A DNA stretch of 29,098 bases, taken from contig JADNRV010000501.1 in assembly GCA_015499995.1 (NCBI GenBank), forward strand, positions 1-29,098, given 5' to 3'. The position numbers and the translations under genes are program-made. Positions 1-9,807 of this stretch are shown here, one piece after another (position 1 is the first letter of the stretch; each line of letters opens with the position of its first letter). The notes under the pieces were generated by a model, which made no database searches, was not told the origin of the DNA, and was given only the letters and a program-made list of their open reading frames with translations. This stretch comes from Flammula alnicola (taxonomy: Eukaryota > Basidiomycota > Agaricomycetes > Agaricales > Strophariaceae).

Positions 1-422
1 AAGTGACACCTTGAAGATATGAGAGGTCCACGATCTTCTTAGCCTAATCTGCCCTCGCTCTTTAAATAAGCATGGCAGGCTTACTGTTCACATACACGAG
101 GCCGAGCCCTTCTCTCTCCGTGAATATAATATTCTTAATATAAACCATTTGTGCGAGACTCTGAGAAATGGCTGAGCAAGTCTCACCAGACATGATTCTT
201 GGCAAGGCTTACTTTATCGAACGTTCGTAGTAGGATCAGTTATGGCTTTAGTAGATCCTTCACAAAGTCCGCACTGAGCCCAAAAGGGGAATAGGATAGT
301 GAGGCCAAACAAAGTAGCCCGCCCCTTTCCCAACACCGACTCTGCAACATTCTTCATATCCCCTTCCCGTCAGCCCACGACGTCCTCGACACTCATCCTG
401 GCCCCGCAAGACTCTGGTCGAC
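1..422. other. Upstream flank of Maf1, no gene seen
   Basis: I see no supportable gene here. The last 120 bases are rich in C and T (runs such as CCCCTTCCC), as is common just upstream of fungal start codons, so this end probably holds the Maf1 promoter and 5' leader. A 112-codon frame starting at 299 overlaps the Maf1 start in another frame, looks compositionally random and is not called. Confidence 0.5.
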
Positions 423-1503
423 ATGAAATACATCGAGATTCCCGCCCTCTCCCATCTCGCACAGTCGCTGACACACGAAGGCCCCGAATGCTCAGTTCAC
501 ACCCGCATGGAAGCATACAGCTGCAAGAACATCAAACGCGACAAGAAACTCTTCAAGACGCTCGAGACTGCGTATCAAGACGACGTCTCCCACTCCCCCC
601 CGCTGCCCTCATGGCTTGCTCTCGACCGCGAGGCTGAAATGACGCCATTTGGCCCCATTGACAAACAGGCGTCGCGCAAGACGCTTTTCCTCCTCATTGC
701 GACCCTGAACGTCGCTTTCCCCGACCATGAGTTCTCTGACGTCCGCCCCTCGCACTTTGTGAAAGAAGAGGACGGCGCAAACATCTGAATGCACTCAGCA
801 ATACGCTCATCGGCCCCACCGCGCAGGCTCAAATGCACCTCGCTCATACTCATCCTATCCACCAACGTCCTCTGATTTCTTCCCCTCCACCGAGCCCAGC
901 TCACCTCACCGTACGAAAGGAAGATCCCCAGCCCCCTCCGCTCCACCGCCGATAGTGTCGGGCACCCACCGACCTTGTTCGCCTCATCGACGACGTGATC
1001 GGATTATCGGAATGCGAAGTCTTTTCATACACCCCCGAAATTGACGCCGATCCGCACGCCAACGACTTCTCCGATGACGAAGATGACGTTGCCTCCGTCG
1101 CCGACGAAGCCTCCTCCAGCGACGAAGAAGGCACTTTCGAGTTCGACAACTACGATATTGACGAGGTGAAACCTAGGCAATATAGTAACAGCACCAAGAT
1201 CCCTCCGCCTACACCTCGTGCAGCCATCAACTATTCTGTTTCGACGATGACATTCCGTCGCCTATTACAAGCCTCCGGTTGAAACGCCGGGGCGCTCTCC
1301 TGTGGTCGTCACACTGGTTCTTCCTTAACCGCAAGAGAAAGCGCATATTGTTCATATCTGTCTGGGCGCGTTCCAGAGGAATTGGACGCATGTACACCAG
1401 CGATGACGAGGAATTTGATTTAGCTTCTTCCGATGAGCGCTTCATGGGCTGGGAGGGAAGTGTGGGACTCGGCGCACGGACCCTCGGATTGAACAGTCGT
1501 TGA
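423..1503 (+). CDS. MAF1: Maf1, repressor of RNA polymerase III (frame broken by about five 1-base deletions)
   Basis: Maf1 binds RNA polymerase III and shuts down tRNA and 5S synthesis under stress. The N-terminal frame (423-788) opens MKYIEIPALSHLAQSLTHEG and continues with MEAYSCKNIKRDKKLFK and FPDHEFSDVRP, typical of fungal Maf1. A linker rich in Ser and Pro follows, then LSECEVFSYTPEIDADPHA, an acidic stretch ending FEFDNYDIDEV, then LLWSSHWFFLNRKRKRILF and a C-terminus FMGWEGSVGLGARTLGLNSR ending at 1503. These pieces lie in different frames: frame 3 to about 785, frame 2 from 788, frame 1 from 844, frame 2 again near 980 (two steps), and frame 1 from 1240. Every step equals loss of one base; no GT..AG intron explains them. 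The missing bases fall in short runs (for example ATCTG where Ile-Leu is expected). Either a recent pseudogene or a sequence with dropped bases. Family identity is firm; integrity is not. Confidence 0.85.
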
Positions 1504-2212
1504 TAGTTCTATGCACCGGTGTGAGTCCTCTTCAACGAGCGCGCGATAAATTGCCACTCTAACCTGTATACCAGCGTCTGTTCGATACCCCTTCCGCATA
1601 TATTCGCTTCCTATTGCTTCTACTTGCCATGCTTGCTCAATGCCTTGATATTTCTCCATAATCTACCTCAACCAGTCCAAACATGCGTGTCTTGTTTCCT
1701 AGTTCCTTCCCGTACCCGTATGCGTCTCTTTTCTTTTTCTCTGATTTTTTACATTGGTATGGTTAGCCACAACAAATTAGGTTGATCAAACACGGACCTG
1801 TAAATAGACCCTCCGCCCGTGGCATCCCACATGTACATATTTAAATTTCCCGAATCATACTTGCAGTCCTGACACATGTGCCCTTCTGATTCGCGGCGTG
1901 TATGGTGCTGCGCAGGTTGGTTTGTATGTTATCGTGACAGCAGATTTGAAGTGCAACATGTCTTGCAACAATCTGAAGACGATGCCCAGAGCAACACCAA
2001 TAAAGTCAATGGCGGGTCGAACGTGTGTGGTTGCCGAGCGCATCAAGAGGAAACGGGTTGATCACTGGGGCTGCATCAGCAACCCGACCCACATCGCAGA
2101 AAAGGGCAGAACTGTGAACACCGCGAAACTGCGATGAGGAAATGGAGGCACGTCACGGACACAAAATCGCGTACCTTCGCCGTCTTTGGACGGAAATGGC
2201 CAATCCAATATT
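1504..2212. other. Intergenic, no supportable gene
   Basis: About 700 bases follow the Maf1 stop. T-rich tracts around 1710-1750 look like a 3' untranslated and polyadenylation region. Small open frames on both strands at 1855-2140 overlap each other, have no family resemblance I recognise and no clear splice structure. One reverse frame (1855-2046) has a short hydrophobic stretch but nothing more to support it. Confidence 0.45.
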
Positions 2213-2593
2213 ATGGACAAGAATTCGCCGCCCCCTACAACACCTGTCCATGTCGATCGCAAGCCATCGATAAAGTCAAGGAGGATACCGAGAGACCTTG
2301 GTGAACAAGAGCATCGCAAACATAGCAAACATCGTGGTAGGTTGCATGTCGGACGACGCCCTAAGAGCACGCCTCATTGCAGGCATGAGTCAGGTGAGTG
2401 TCGTGGATATGCATCGCGGTAGAGCTCATTTCCGATCTTTTTGAATTTTCTCTCGGATCAGTGGATTGATTTCAACGGAGAGGAAGGATACGACACGGAG
2501 GATTGGCAGAGATTCAGAGAGAGAGTCGAGTCAAAACGTCCAAACTTTCTTCGACACATCGATGGGTGGTCACGTGACCGCATCGAATCATAA
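2213..2593 (+). CDS. Unidentified small gene, two exons, frame broken twice
   Basis: I do not recognise the family. From an ATG at 2213 the frame reads MDKNSPPPTTPVHVDRK. The sequence continues as AIDKVKEDTER after a one-base loss near 2261, and as LVNKSIANIANIVVGC then MSDDALRARLIAGMSQ after another near 2296, where GACCTTG would be GACCCTTG. A 68-base intron (2394-2461, GTGAGT..CAG) joins this in phase to WIDFNGEEGYDTEDWQRF and a stop at 2593. The segments on either side of each break are protein-like and the intron is in phase, which supports a real gene, but both frame changes are again single-base losses like those in neighbouring Maf1. The 5' end may lie further upstream. Predicted size is about 100 residues. 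Confidence 0.45.
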
Positions 2594-2681
2594 AGCGATG
2601 CGGTCATTCAACCTCATCTTATCTATCTATTGGTGTTAACGTTCTTATCTGGACTCGCGATTCTTTCCTTGTCATTTCATT

Positions 2682-3519
2682 ATGTCCGCTGGCGTTTCGT
2701 TGTTGGTTATAAACCCAAATTCTTCCCAGTCGGTGTCGGTTGGTCTTGAAGCAGTTCTAGTACCACCTCCAGGAGTTACTCTTCATTTTTATACCGCTCC
2801 GAGCAATGCGCCGCCCTCGATAAACGACGCGACGACAGGAGTCCTGAGTGCGGCAGCCTGCTTTGCAGATATCCAGCGAAGGGGGCTGATTGATAAATAT
2901 GATGGGTTCCTCGTCTGTTGCTGTGCGCAAGTCTTCCTTATTTCCATCATCTAAATTTATGTACTTATCGCGGACGAAACTGTGTACCCTACCTCAGTTT
3001 CTGACCACCCCCTGACGCACATGCTACGCGAAACCACGCGAAAACCAGTTTTGAATATCTTGGAATCCGCCATAACCCAATCGCTGCTGATAGGCCAACG
3101 ATTTGGAATAATCACCTCAGGCTTTGGATACAAGTACATCCACTACACGGAGGTGCGCAACTTTTTGGGCGCGACCTCCGAGCGATTCGCGGGACTGGTA
3201 ACTTGCGAGCTTGGGGTTCTGGAGTTCCAAGGCGGTGAGCGCGCACATGTCGACGCCAAAGTCAAGGCAGCAAGTGTAAAATGTGCCTCGCAAGGAGCAG
3301 ACGTCATCATTCTAGGTTGCGCTGGTACGAAAGTTATTTCTTCTTTCGATGAATATTTTTTTTTTTCAAATCTTCGATTTTTATCATGTAGGAATGGCAG
3401 GGATGGAAGCGCTTGTCCAACAAGGCGTAGCGGAGGCGGGTCTGCCGCCCGTCCGAGTTGTAGATGGAGCGAAAGCTGGAGTGCAGATACTCGCAGGATT
3501 AGCGAGACTAGCAACATGA
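2682..3519 (+). CDS. Asp/Glu/hydantoin racemase family protein (Dcg1-like)
   Basis: A member of the Asp/Glu/hydantoin racemase superfamily, nearest to yeast Dcg1, which sits with allantoin and nitrogen-catabolism genes; the exact substrate is unknown. Three exons (2682-2922, 2998-3324, 3392-3519) give 231 residues, the usual length. The start MSAGVSLLVINPNSSQSV carries the family's NPNSS motif. The first catalytic Cys region is CCFSDHPLTHMLRE across intron 1. The second is ADVIILGCAGMAGMEALVQ across intron 2, with the Cys in the expected GCAGM context; this motif pair is the main evidence. Intron 2 has a long T tract before its acceptor. The stop falls right after GLARLAT. Just past it, another frame reads MKLATSGIYH, which resembles the usual end of the family, so the natural C-terminus may be slightly longer and lost to a small indel. 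Convergent with the nucleolar RRM gene. Confidence 0.85.
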
Positions 3520-3744
3520 AGCTTGCGACTTCCGGAATCTATCATACCATAATTATAATTTGCATATCTAACAGACGTTTGTTGTATTGCACTTGACGCT
3601 TCTGAAGACAGTACTTCCACAACGGGCAGAAAACAGAAGATCGATTGCTATTGTCAAGGTATCTCGGACGGCCATGCAAAATACGAGTAAAGGTCTTATG
3701 ATTGGATTGGAGCTGGCTTTTTCTGGGGGGGGAAATCAGCATTC

Positions 3745-5158
3745 CTAGCACCCAGAAGTCTCAAGAAAACTCACATAGGCGGCAGCGTCGAAGTTGTATT
3801 TAATCCCTGCCTTCGCCAACTTCAGCTTGCGTTCCTGCTGTCGCTTCAAGAGTCGCTTAGCCGCTTTGACTTGTTCGGCATCTGTACGAGGCTGCAATAA
3901 TAACATCGGTTAATTACTGCAGAACCTGAAATTTGGGAATCGATTACCTTGTTGTGCTCCACCCGCGCAACACGTTCCCTAGGAACGACTCGCCACTTCC
4001 GATTGGCACCAACCCACAATTCAGGGTGCACTTGATCCTTGGGAATAATTTTACAACGCATGATGTGGCCCATCAAGAGGTAGTTGTCCATAGTGTCAGC
4101 GACAATTTGTGCGACAGCTGAAGAGTCGAACTCGATGAAGCCATAATGTTTCGACCTTCCCGTCTGACAGAAGGATGATGCATGAGAAGGCTGAACTTGT
4201 TCAAAAATATCTTATAAAGAAATCTACCTTTTTATTACGGGAAACTCGCAGCCGGGTAACGTTGCCGAATTGCGAGAAATATGCCTTTAATTGATCTTCA
4301 TAGAAACCATGGGGGAGACGACCGAGGAAAAGCACGCCACGATCCTCTGTCTGAAAAGATATTTGGTGGCGACTTAGAGGGGACAAAATATAAGATAGCG
4401 ACAATAGAACATACCGGGAACTGCTTCGCCTTCTCTAGCTTCCGCTTGACGGTAGCATCGTCCTTTGCAATAGTGGGCAATCTGTCGATATCAAACGCTG
4501 AAAGTTCGTCGTCCATTGCGTCGTCTTCGTCCGAGGAATCGTCATCGTCCGTCGAGAAACCGTGCAAGTGACCGTCCTCATCAGAATCCTCGTTCGATTC
4601 GTCGGCCTCCTCTTCGTCGCCTTGTTCTTCATCTTCATATTCTTCGGCAGGTTCCGGTGCTTTCGGTTTTTTGGACTGGGAAGCTGTCGTAACTTTGGGG
4701 TTTCGAGGACGCGAGATAGATGTAGGGACGAGTTGCGCGGGTTTTGACTTTTTGGTGGCGTCCTTGGACTTCTTCAGGATGGAAACGGGCGCAGGTGGCT
4801 CAGAGGCAACGATAGCGGAAGAATCTTTCGAATCTTTTGCTTTACTCTTCGATTTTTTGGCCTTGTCCTCCGAAGTGGTCGCCTTGACTTTCTTCTTCTT
4901 GTCGTCACTCTTCTTATCCTCGTCCATGACTTGGAGCGCAGCGTTGGTTAAGTCTTCGACGGCGACCTCGGCATCCTTGGAGACTTTGGCAGCCTTTACA
5001 GGTTTCGAAGAGTGTGTGTCGTCTTTCTTTGTCTTTTTGAATACTGAAGAAGGCTGCCGTTCTTCTGGTGAGGATGCATCGGGCTCCGCATCTTTCTTCC
5101 TCTTCAGAGTTTTCGAGGACTTCAACGAGGACTTTTTCCCAAGAGACAAAGTAGCCAT
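3745..5158 (-). CDS. NOP15: Nucleolar RRM protein, Nop15/NIFK type
   Basis: Acts in large-subunit (60S) ribosome assembly in the nucleolus, by similarity to yeast Nop15 and human NIFK. Four exons, all phase 0: 4415-5158, 4228-4350, 3948-4163, 3745-3891; 409 residues. The first 248 residues form a low-complexity Lys/Ser/Ala-rich and then strongly acidic tail ([19 protein letters not shown]). A single RRM follows, with RNP2 as VLFLGRLP (about residues 254-261) and RNP1 as KHYGFIEF (294-301), then the family's conserved extension [20 protein letters not shown]. The end is basic ([20 protein letters not shown]), typical of the family. The N-terminal tail makes it longer than yeast Nop15. I chose the ATG giving [13 protein letters not shown]; an in-frame ATG 96 bases upstream reads into the shared promoter and is less likely. 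Confidence 0.9.
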
Positions 5159-5306
5159 GTTCAAACGCAGTGGGGAAACAAATCGAAATGAGCGAGCGAG
5201 AGCGGTCCAAAGCAAATCGAACGGTGCACTTGAAATTGCAGAACAAAATTGCAATTTCTGAAAAAGTGAATGCTATTGATCAACAGGGCACAACAACCTC
5301 CTTTCG
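5159..5306. promoter_or_regulatory. Bidirectional promoter between NOP15-like gene and unknown gene
   Basis: Only 148 bases separate the two start codons of divergently transcribed genes, so both promoters and 5' leaders must fit here. I see no clear TATA box; the stretch holds CGAGCGAGAGCGG-like purine-rich DNA. Shared regulation is an inference from spacing. Confidence 0.5.
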
Positions 5307-6399
5307 ATGATACCACATTTCTCCAATCCACATTTCTTGCCTCAATTCACAGAAACAGTAACGCGCGCGGAAATCTATGCAGAGGAGAAATACGATGGGG
5401 AATCTACCGCACAGGAGGATTCGATAGCGATCGAGCAGCTGAATCGAATGCTTGAAAGTTCTCTTCCACTTGTACGCTACGAACAACTGGATGTCGATTC
5501 TTCGAGAAAACGAAGGAGGCTGGAAGCGGAGGTTTCTGTCGAACAAGAGGAGGAGGAGGAGCCAGTGCGTATGTGCAACATCTTTCGGGACAAGCATGAT
5601 TTATAACCATGGCACACAGTATTCAGATTGGTGTCTTCTGCGCTGCCTCCCTTACCAGTGTCTCTCCTGCCACCTCCGCACCCACCATCCGTGTAAGCTA
5701 CTAGGTTTATTGCATGGACGCGTAGTTAAATCCACTCTTATAGAACGAGAGAGCCTGATGCAGAAGACAACGAAGCCCAAGCACACCTTCGTAAACAACG
5801 CGCCGAAGCGGCTTCTATTGACGGTGCCATCATCCTCAGAGACTCAGAAACACTGACGGTATAGTGCATCCTCTCCAAGACAAGTAATAGCGTCTTATAT
5901 ATTACCAATCCTTTGCCAGCCCTCGCGGTATCCGTCGAATAAACCTATGGATCTACAAGCCCTGATCGGAGACTCCAAACCTCTCGTGATGATAGTGCAA
6001 ACATTGCAATGCCCCCGAAGGACGCGACCCCCAGTTCCCTCAGCCAACCTTTCTCATTTCCCATATGTGTCTGATGCTTCCAAGATACCCGTCCAATCAG
6101 TTGTATCCAAAATTCTGGACTGTCCGACCATTGACGCTCAAGTCCTGGAGCCCGATTTATCCACAACACGGAGCCGGAAGAGGAGAAGGAGAGGCCCTTT
6201 AGCTGATAAACAACGACCCCAGCCTCAATTTTGGAGACCAGGTCCAAAGTTGACGGGGAAATGCATGGGATATGCTTATGGTTATCCCAGTAATTTAAAT
6301 CGTGTGGCAGAATCTGAACGGCATGGAGGAAATGCCAGGCCTTGGAAATATAGGCGAGATAGTATGAAAAAGGCCACATTTTCAGACAGTGTCTTGTAG
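5307..6399 (+). CDS. Conserved-looking protein of unknown function, four exons
   Basis: I do not recognise this gene. Four exons (5307-5568, 5620-5692, 5744-5858, 5920-6399) join in phase with good signals (GTATGT, GTAAGC, GTATAG donors; CAG/TAG acceptors) and give 309 residues. The N-terminal half is acidic and charged, with a basic patch SSRKRRRLEAE (possible nuclear signal) and a run of Glu. A central segment LFRLVSSALPPLPVSLLPPP precedes REPDAEDNEAQAHLRKQRAE, a likely charged helix. The C-terminal part has a second basic patch, STTRSRKRRRRGPLADK. No membrane segment or catalytic motif is visible. Two nuclear-signal-like patches and the shared promoter with a nucleolar assembly factor suggest a nuclear role, which is inference only. 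The last exon is less certain; a stop just inside intron 3 would give a 150-residue form. Confidence 0.65.
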
Positions 6400-6653
6400 C
6401 ATAACACTAGGATTAAACCATTTTGTAACAGTACTATTGGACAGATTTGTTTTCTAGTTTCGGAGTGAAGCCTCTGGCCCCGGGCCGGTTAGCGCTGGTC
6501 TTTGTTGATTTGAGCTATGAGAGCCAAACAAGTACGCGAGCGAAACTCGCCTTTGAAGAGCTTTGAACACCCACAAGCTCATACAAGTCACCTTTAGAGA
6601 CATATTTTTTGCAGCTTGGACCTTTCTGACTAGGAAATAACTCGCTATCCGTC

Positions 6654-9512
6654 ATGCCTTCGACTCCTCCACCGTCCAACCCATTTAACATACCCCCCAT
6701 ACCCCGTTTGCCTTCACCGTCTGGATCAAGAATCCGTGGATCCATTGGGTCAACCTTCTCGTTTGGTCCTCAAAATCTCGTTGACTCTTACCTCGACGCA
6801 AATGCGAGCACAATTTCCAACACAACCACATCTACCCTCGATCCAAACCGCTCTATCCTGCCAGCCTCTCCACAGAGATCACCGCGTAAACATAGACGAG
6901 GAAAGTCGAGTACAACCCGCCATCCACTCGCAAATGATACCACGGACGTGTTTCAAGACTTTGAAGATGACGCCGATGATGAGGACGAGTACGAGTGGGG
7001 GATGGTAGATCGAATGAGATTATGGCGCCACGACGCGTTGATGCAGCATCTCTATGACACAGCTGCTTTCTGGGGAGATAAAATCCTCAGCTGGACAAGT
7101 ACGTGGCATCTTAAACTACAAGTTTACTTCTTTAAATGCGTACTTTGTAGATGACGCGAACGATGCGTTTTGGCTTGCCCAAACTTACTTCATGACCCAT
7201 CAGTACTCTCGTGCTGAACGTCTACTTACTCGGCCATTCGCAACAAGCTCAACTAAAAAGCCCCAACCACCTGTGCAAACGAACGGACATTTTCAGTCGA
7301 CAGCGAAAGGCAAAGCTCGTGAATATGACGCGTCCCAGTTGATGTTGTCGATGCCTCGTTTACCTATGGGCCCGGGAGGCATGATCGAGTTACCTGAAGA
7401 CATGCAAGACCGTGTATCGCGTCTTGTAGACATGAGTGTGGCTTGCAGGTATCTGGCGGCACTGTGTCAGGTTCGTGATTTAGGATCAACAAATTCCAAA
7501 GCCTGACATTGATTTTTTTTTCAAGATTCGGCAGGGAAATTGGGCTGCTGCAACGGAGATGCTAGGGGAAGCTAATCCTTTCAATGGGTCCGGTATGTTC
7601 ATCTCTATTCCTAAATACCAGAATTGCACCTTACTTCGTTCGAATCCGTAGCTGGAAGTGGGCCTGCTGTACCGAATGTGGATGGGGGCATCAAAGTAAA
7701 GGATTCTGTAGCATCTGCTAAACTTTCTAACGCGATATACAGGTCGAGGCCTCTATGTGTCACCTGAGGGGGATTCTCATGCTCAAACTTAATCGGGGAG
7801 ACCAGGCTAAACAATGCTTTATGGAAGCCCTCGCCTTAGATGTCAAGTGCTACGATTCCTTCGAGCAACTGATCTCAAGTGAAATGATGACCCCAGATGA
7901 AGGTACTGTACTTGTTTCTTTTTTTACACTGAGAACACCTTTTGAACTCTAAACCTCAGAGTGGAATTTCGTACAAGGACTGGCATATGCTTCCCAGGCC
8001 CCTCAAGATGCTGAGTTTGTTCAACTTATTTATACGGCTCGCCTGCGGAAATACAAGCACGCCACTGAACACGCCTTAACTCGCCAACGACTGGTCGACG
8101 AATATGGCCTGGGAGATAACCCCGACGTGTTGTTTAGTTTCGCAGATGCCCTTTACTCTAACTTCCGATGGGCGGATTGCTTTGCAATAACAACCAGGTC
8201 GGTGACTCCGAACTGTCATCTCTCTGTGTGTACTAATCGGTTGCAGGATCCTCGGCCTTGTATCTATTCATACCCAGACTATGCCTCTGCACATCGCGTG
8301 CATGTATCACTTGTCCCACCTTCATTCAAGACTTTTCATCCTTGCGCACGAGCTTGTCGACCGCGAGCCAGAGAATGCTATTAGCTGGTATGCTGTGGGA
8401 GTTTGGTATCTCAGTAATAAAAAATGGGCAGAGGCGCGACAGTATTTCAGGTGCGTGGTTTATTCTTACTGCCAGACACCCGTGGTGTTAAGCCGATGAT
8501 CACAGCAAGACATCATTAATGGACCCGCGATTTGGCCCAGCTTGGATAGCATTTGGCCACACATTCGCACTGGAAGGAGAGCATGACCACGCCGTCACTG
8601 CGTATTCAACATGCGCCCGGATGTTCACAGGGTATGTCGCCGTTCGGTTCGCATATGTCCACGTACTCGTACTGACTCAAATTTACCGCAGCTCCCATTT
8701 GCCGCTGATGTTTGTCGGCATGGAACATATCATGCTGTCAAACCATAGTTTGGCAGACGAAGCACTGGAAGCGGCATACACCATGTGTGACGGTGATCCC
8801 CTGTTATTAAATGAACAGGCGGTGATGGCTTATAACCACGGAGAGTCAGTCGAGTCTCATATTTGGCTTGGCTTATCCATTACCCGGTTGTACTGACGAA
8901 CGTGGTCCTCCCAGCTTCGAAAAGGCAGCCCGCCTTTTCCAGTCTGCTCTGGATCTGGCGCAAGTTACCCAGAGCTCGCAAAAAGCATGGGCGACCACTT
9001 ACCTAAATCTGGGAACATGTTATCGCAAACTCAAGTGGGTTTCTCATGTCGTCGCTTTGCTCCTTCTCCTTCGGTACTCAGCTTTGTTTTAGGCGGCTGG
9101 AAGAAGCCCGAGCGAGCTACCAAAAGGTGTTGGAGTTGGATGCCCGACACTCGATGGCACTCGGGTTGCTCGGGATCGTTCACCATCTGATGGGCAATCT
9201 TGACAAAGCCATTGTGAAGTACCATGAGGTATGTGTCCTATAATAATGGTGGCGTAAGATGACTCATGGACTGAATTGTTAACGTAGGCGTTGAGCATTG
9301 ACCCTATTAACCCCCATATGTTGGAACTTCTGAACACCGCACTTGAGTCGTCCGTCGTGCTTATGCCTTCCCCGGAGACATATGATGCTGAATTTAAACA
9401 AGCTATGAAGGCACTGAAGGCGAAATACGCACGCTTCTACAGTAAAGGAAAGGAAAAAGCTCCCGCCGACGTCCCGGTCGATGCCGCTCCCGACGAAATG
9501 AATCTAGGTTAA
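6654..9512 (+). CDS. CDC16: Anaphase-promoting complex subunit Cdc16/APC6 (TPR protein)
   Basis: A scaffold TPR subunit of the APC/C ubiquitin ligase that drives mitotic exit. Twelve exons: 6654-7098, 7151-7470, 7526-7592, 7652-7695, 7743-7902, 7960-8197, 8247-8450, 8506-8631, 8692-8844, 8915-9034, 9093-9228, 9288-9512. All junctions are in phase and free of stops, giving 745 residues. After a Ser/Pro-rich N-terminus come the Cdc16 hallmarks: [49 protein letters not shown], then the TPR array with [81 protein letters not shown] and [16 protein letters not shown]. The tail is a charged, flexible stretch. The gene has no damage, unlike Maf1 in the same window. Identity rests on the order of TPR blocks and length. 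Confidence 0.93.
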
Positions 9513-9807
9513 AAGGTTCGGGCGGTAAACGGTAATGGAATCCCCTGTGATGTAGAGTTATATATAAGTTGTAATGAAACGTTCGGGCGAGATTTGTCCA
9601 TTAGGCTCACGGATATCGAAACTTGTTGGTCTTTCTGTGCATTCTGAATTAGTCAATGCAAAACTTCAGATGTTTCACGGCATCGGACATGGAAATAGAG
9701 TCGTGCAAAGAAATGAATTTCCGGCTAGCTAGGTATTAAGTACATAACATGTTAAACGATGGAAAAAACGTGAGGAGGGGAGGGTAACAAGTGATGGATA
9801 TAACTGA

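Noticed and set aside
4671..5261. 196-codon plus-strand ORF
   Set aside because: Antisense shadow of the Lys/Ser/Glu-rich N-terminus of the Nop15-like gene, giving a Phe/Ser-rich translation.
7081..9290. Multiple frame changes in the Cdc16 gene
   Set aside because: Every one coincides with a 46-62 base GT..AG intron and all phases agree.
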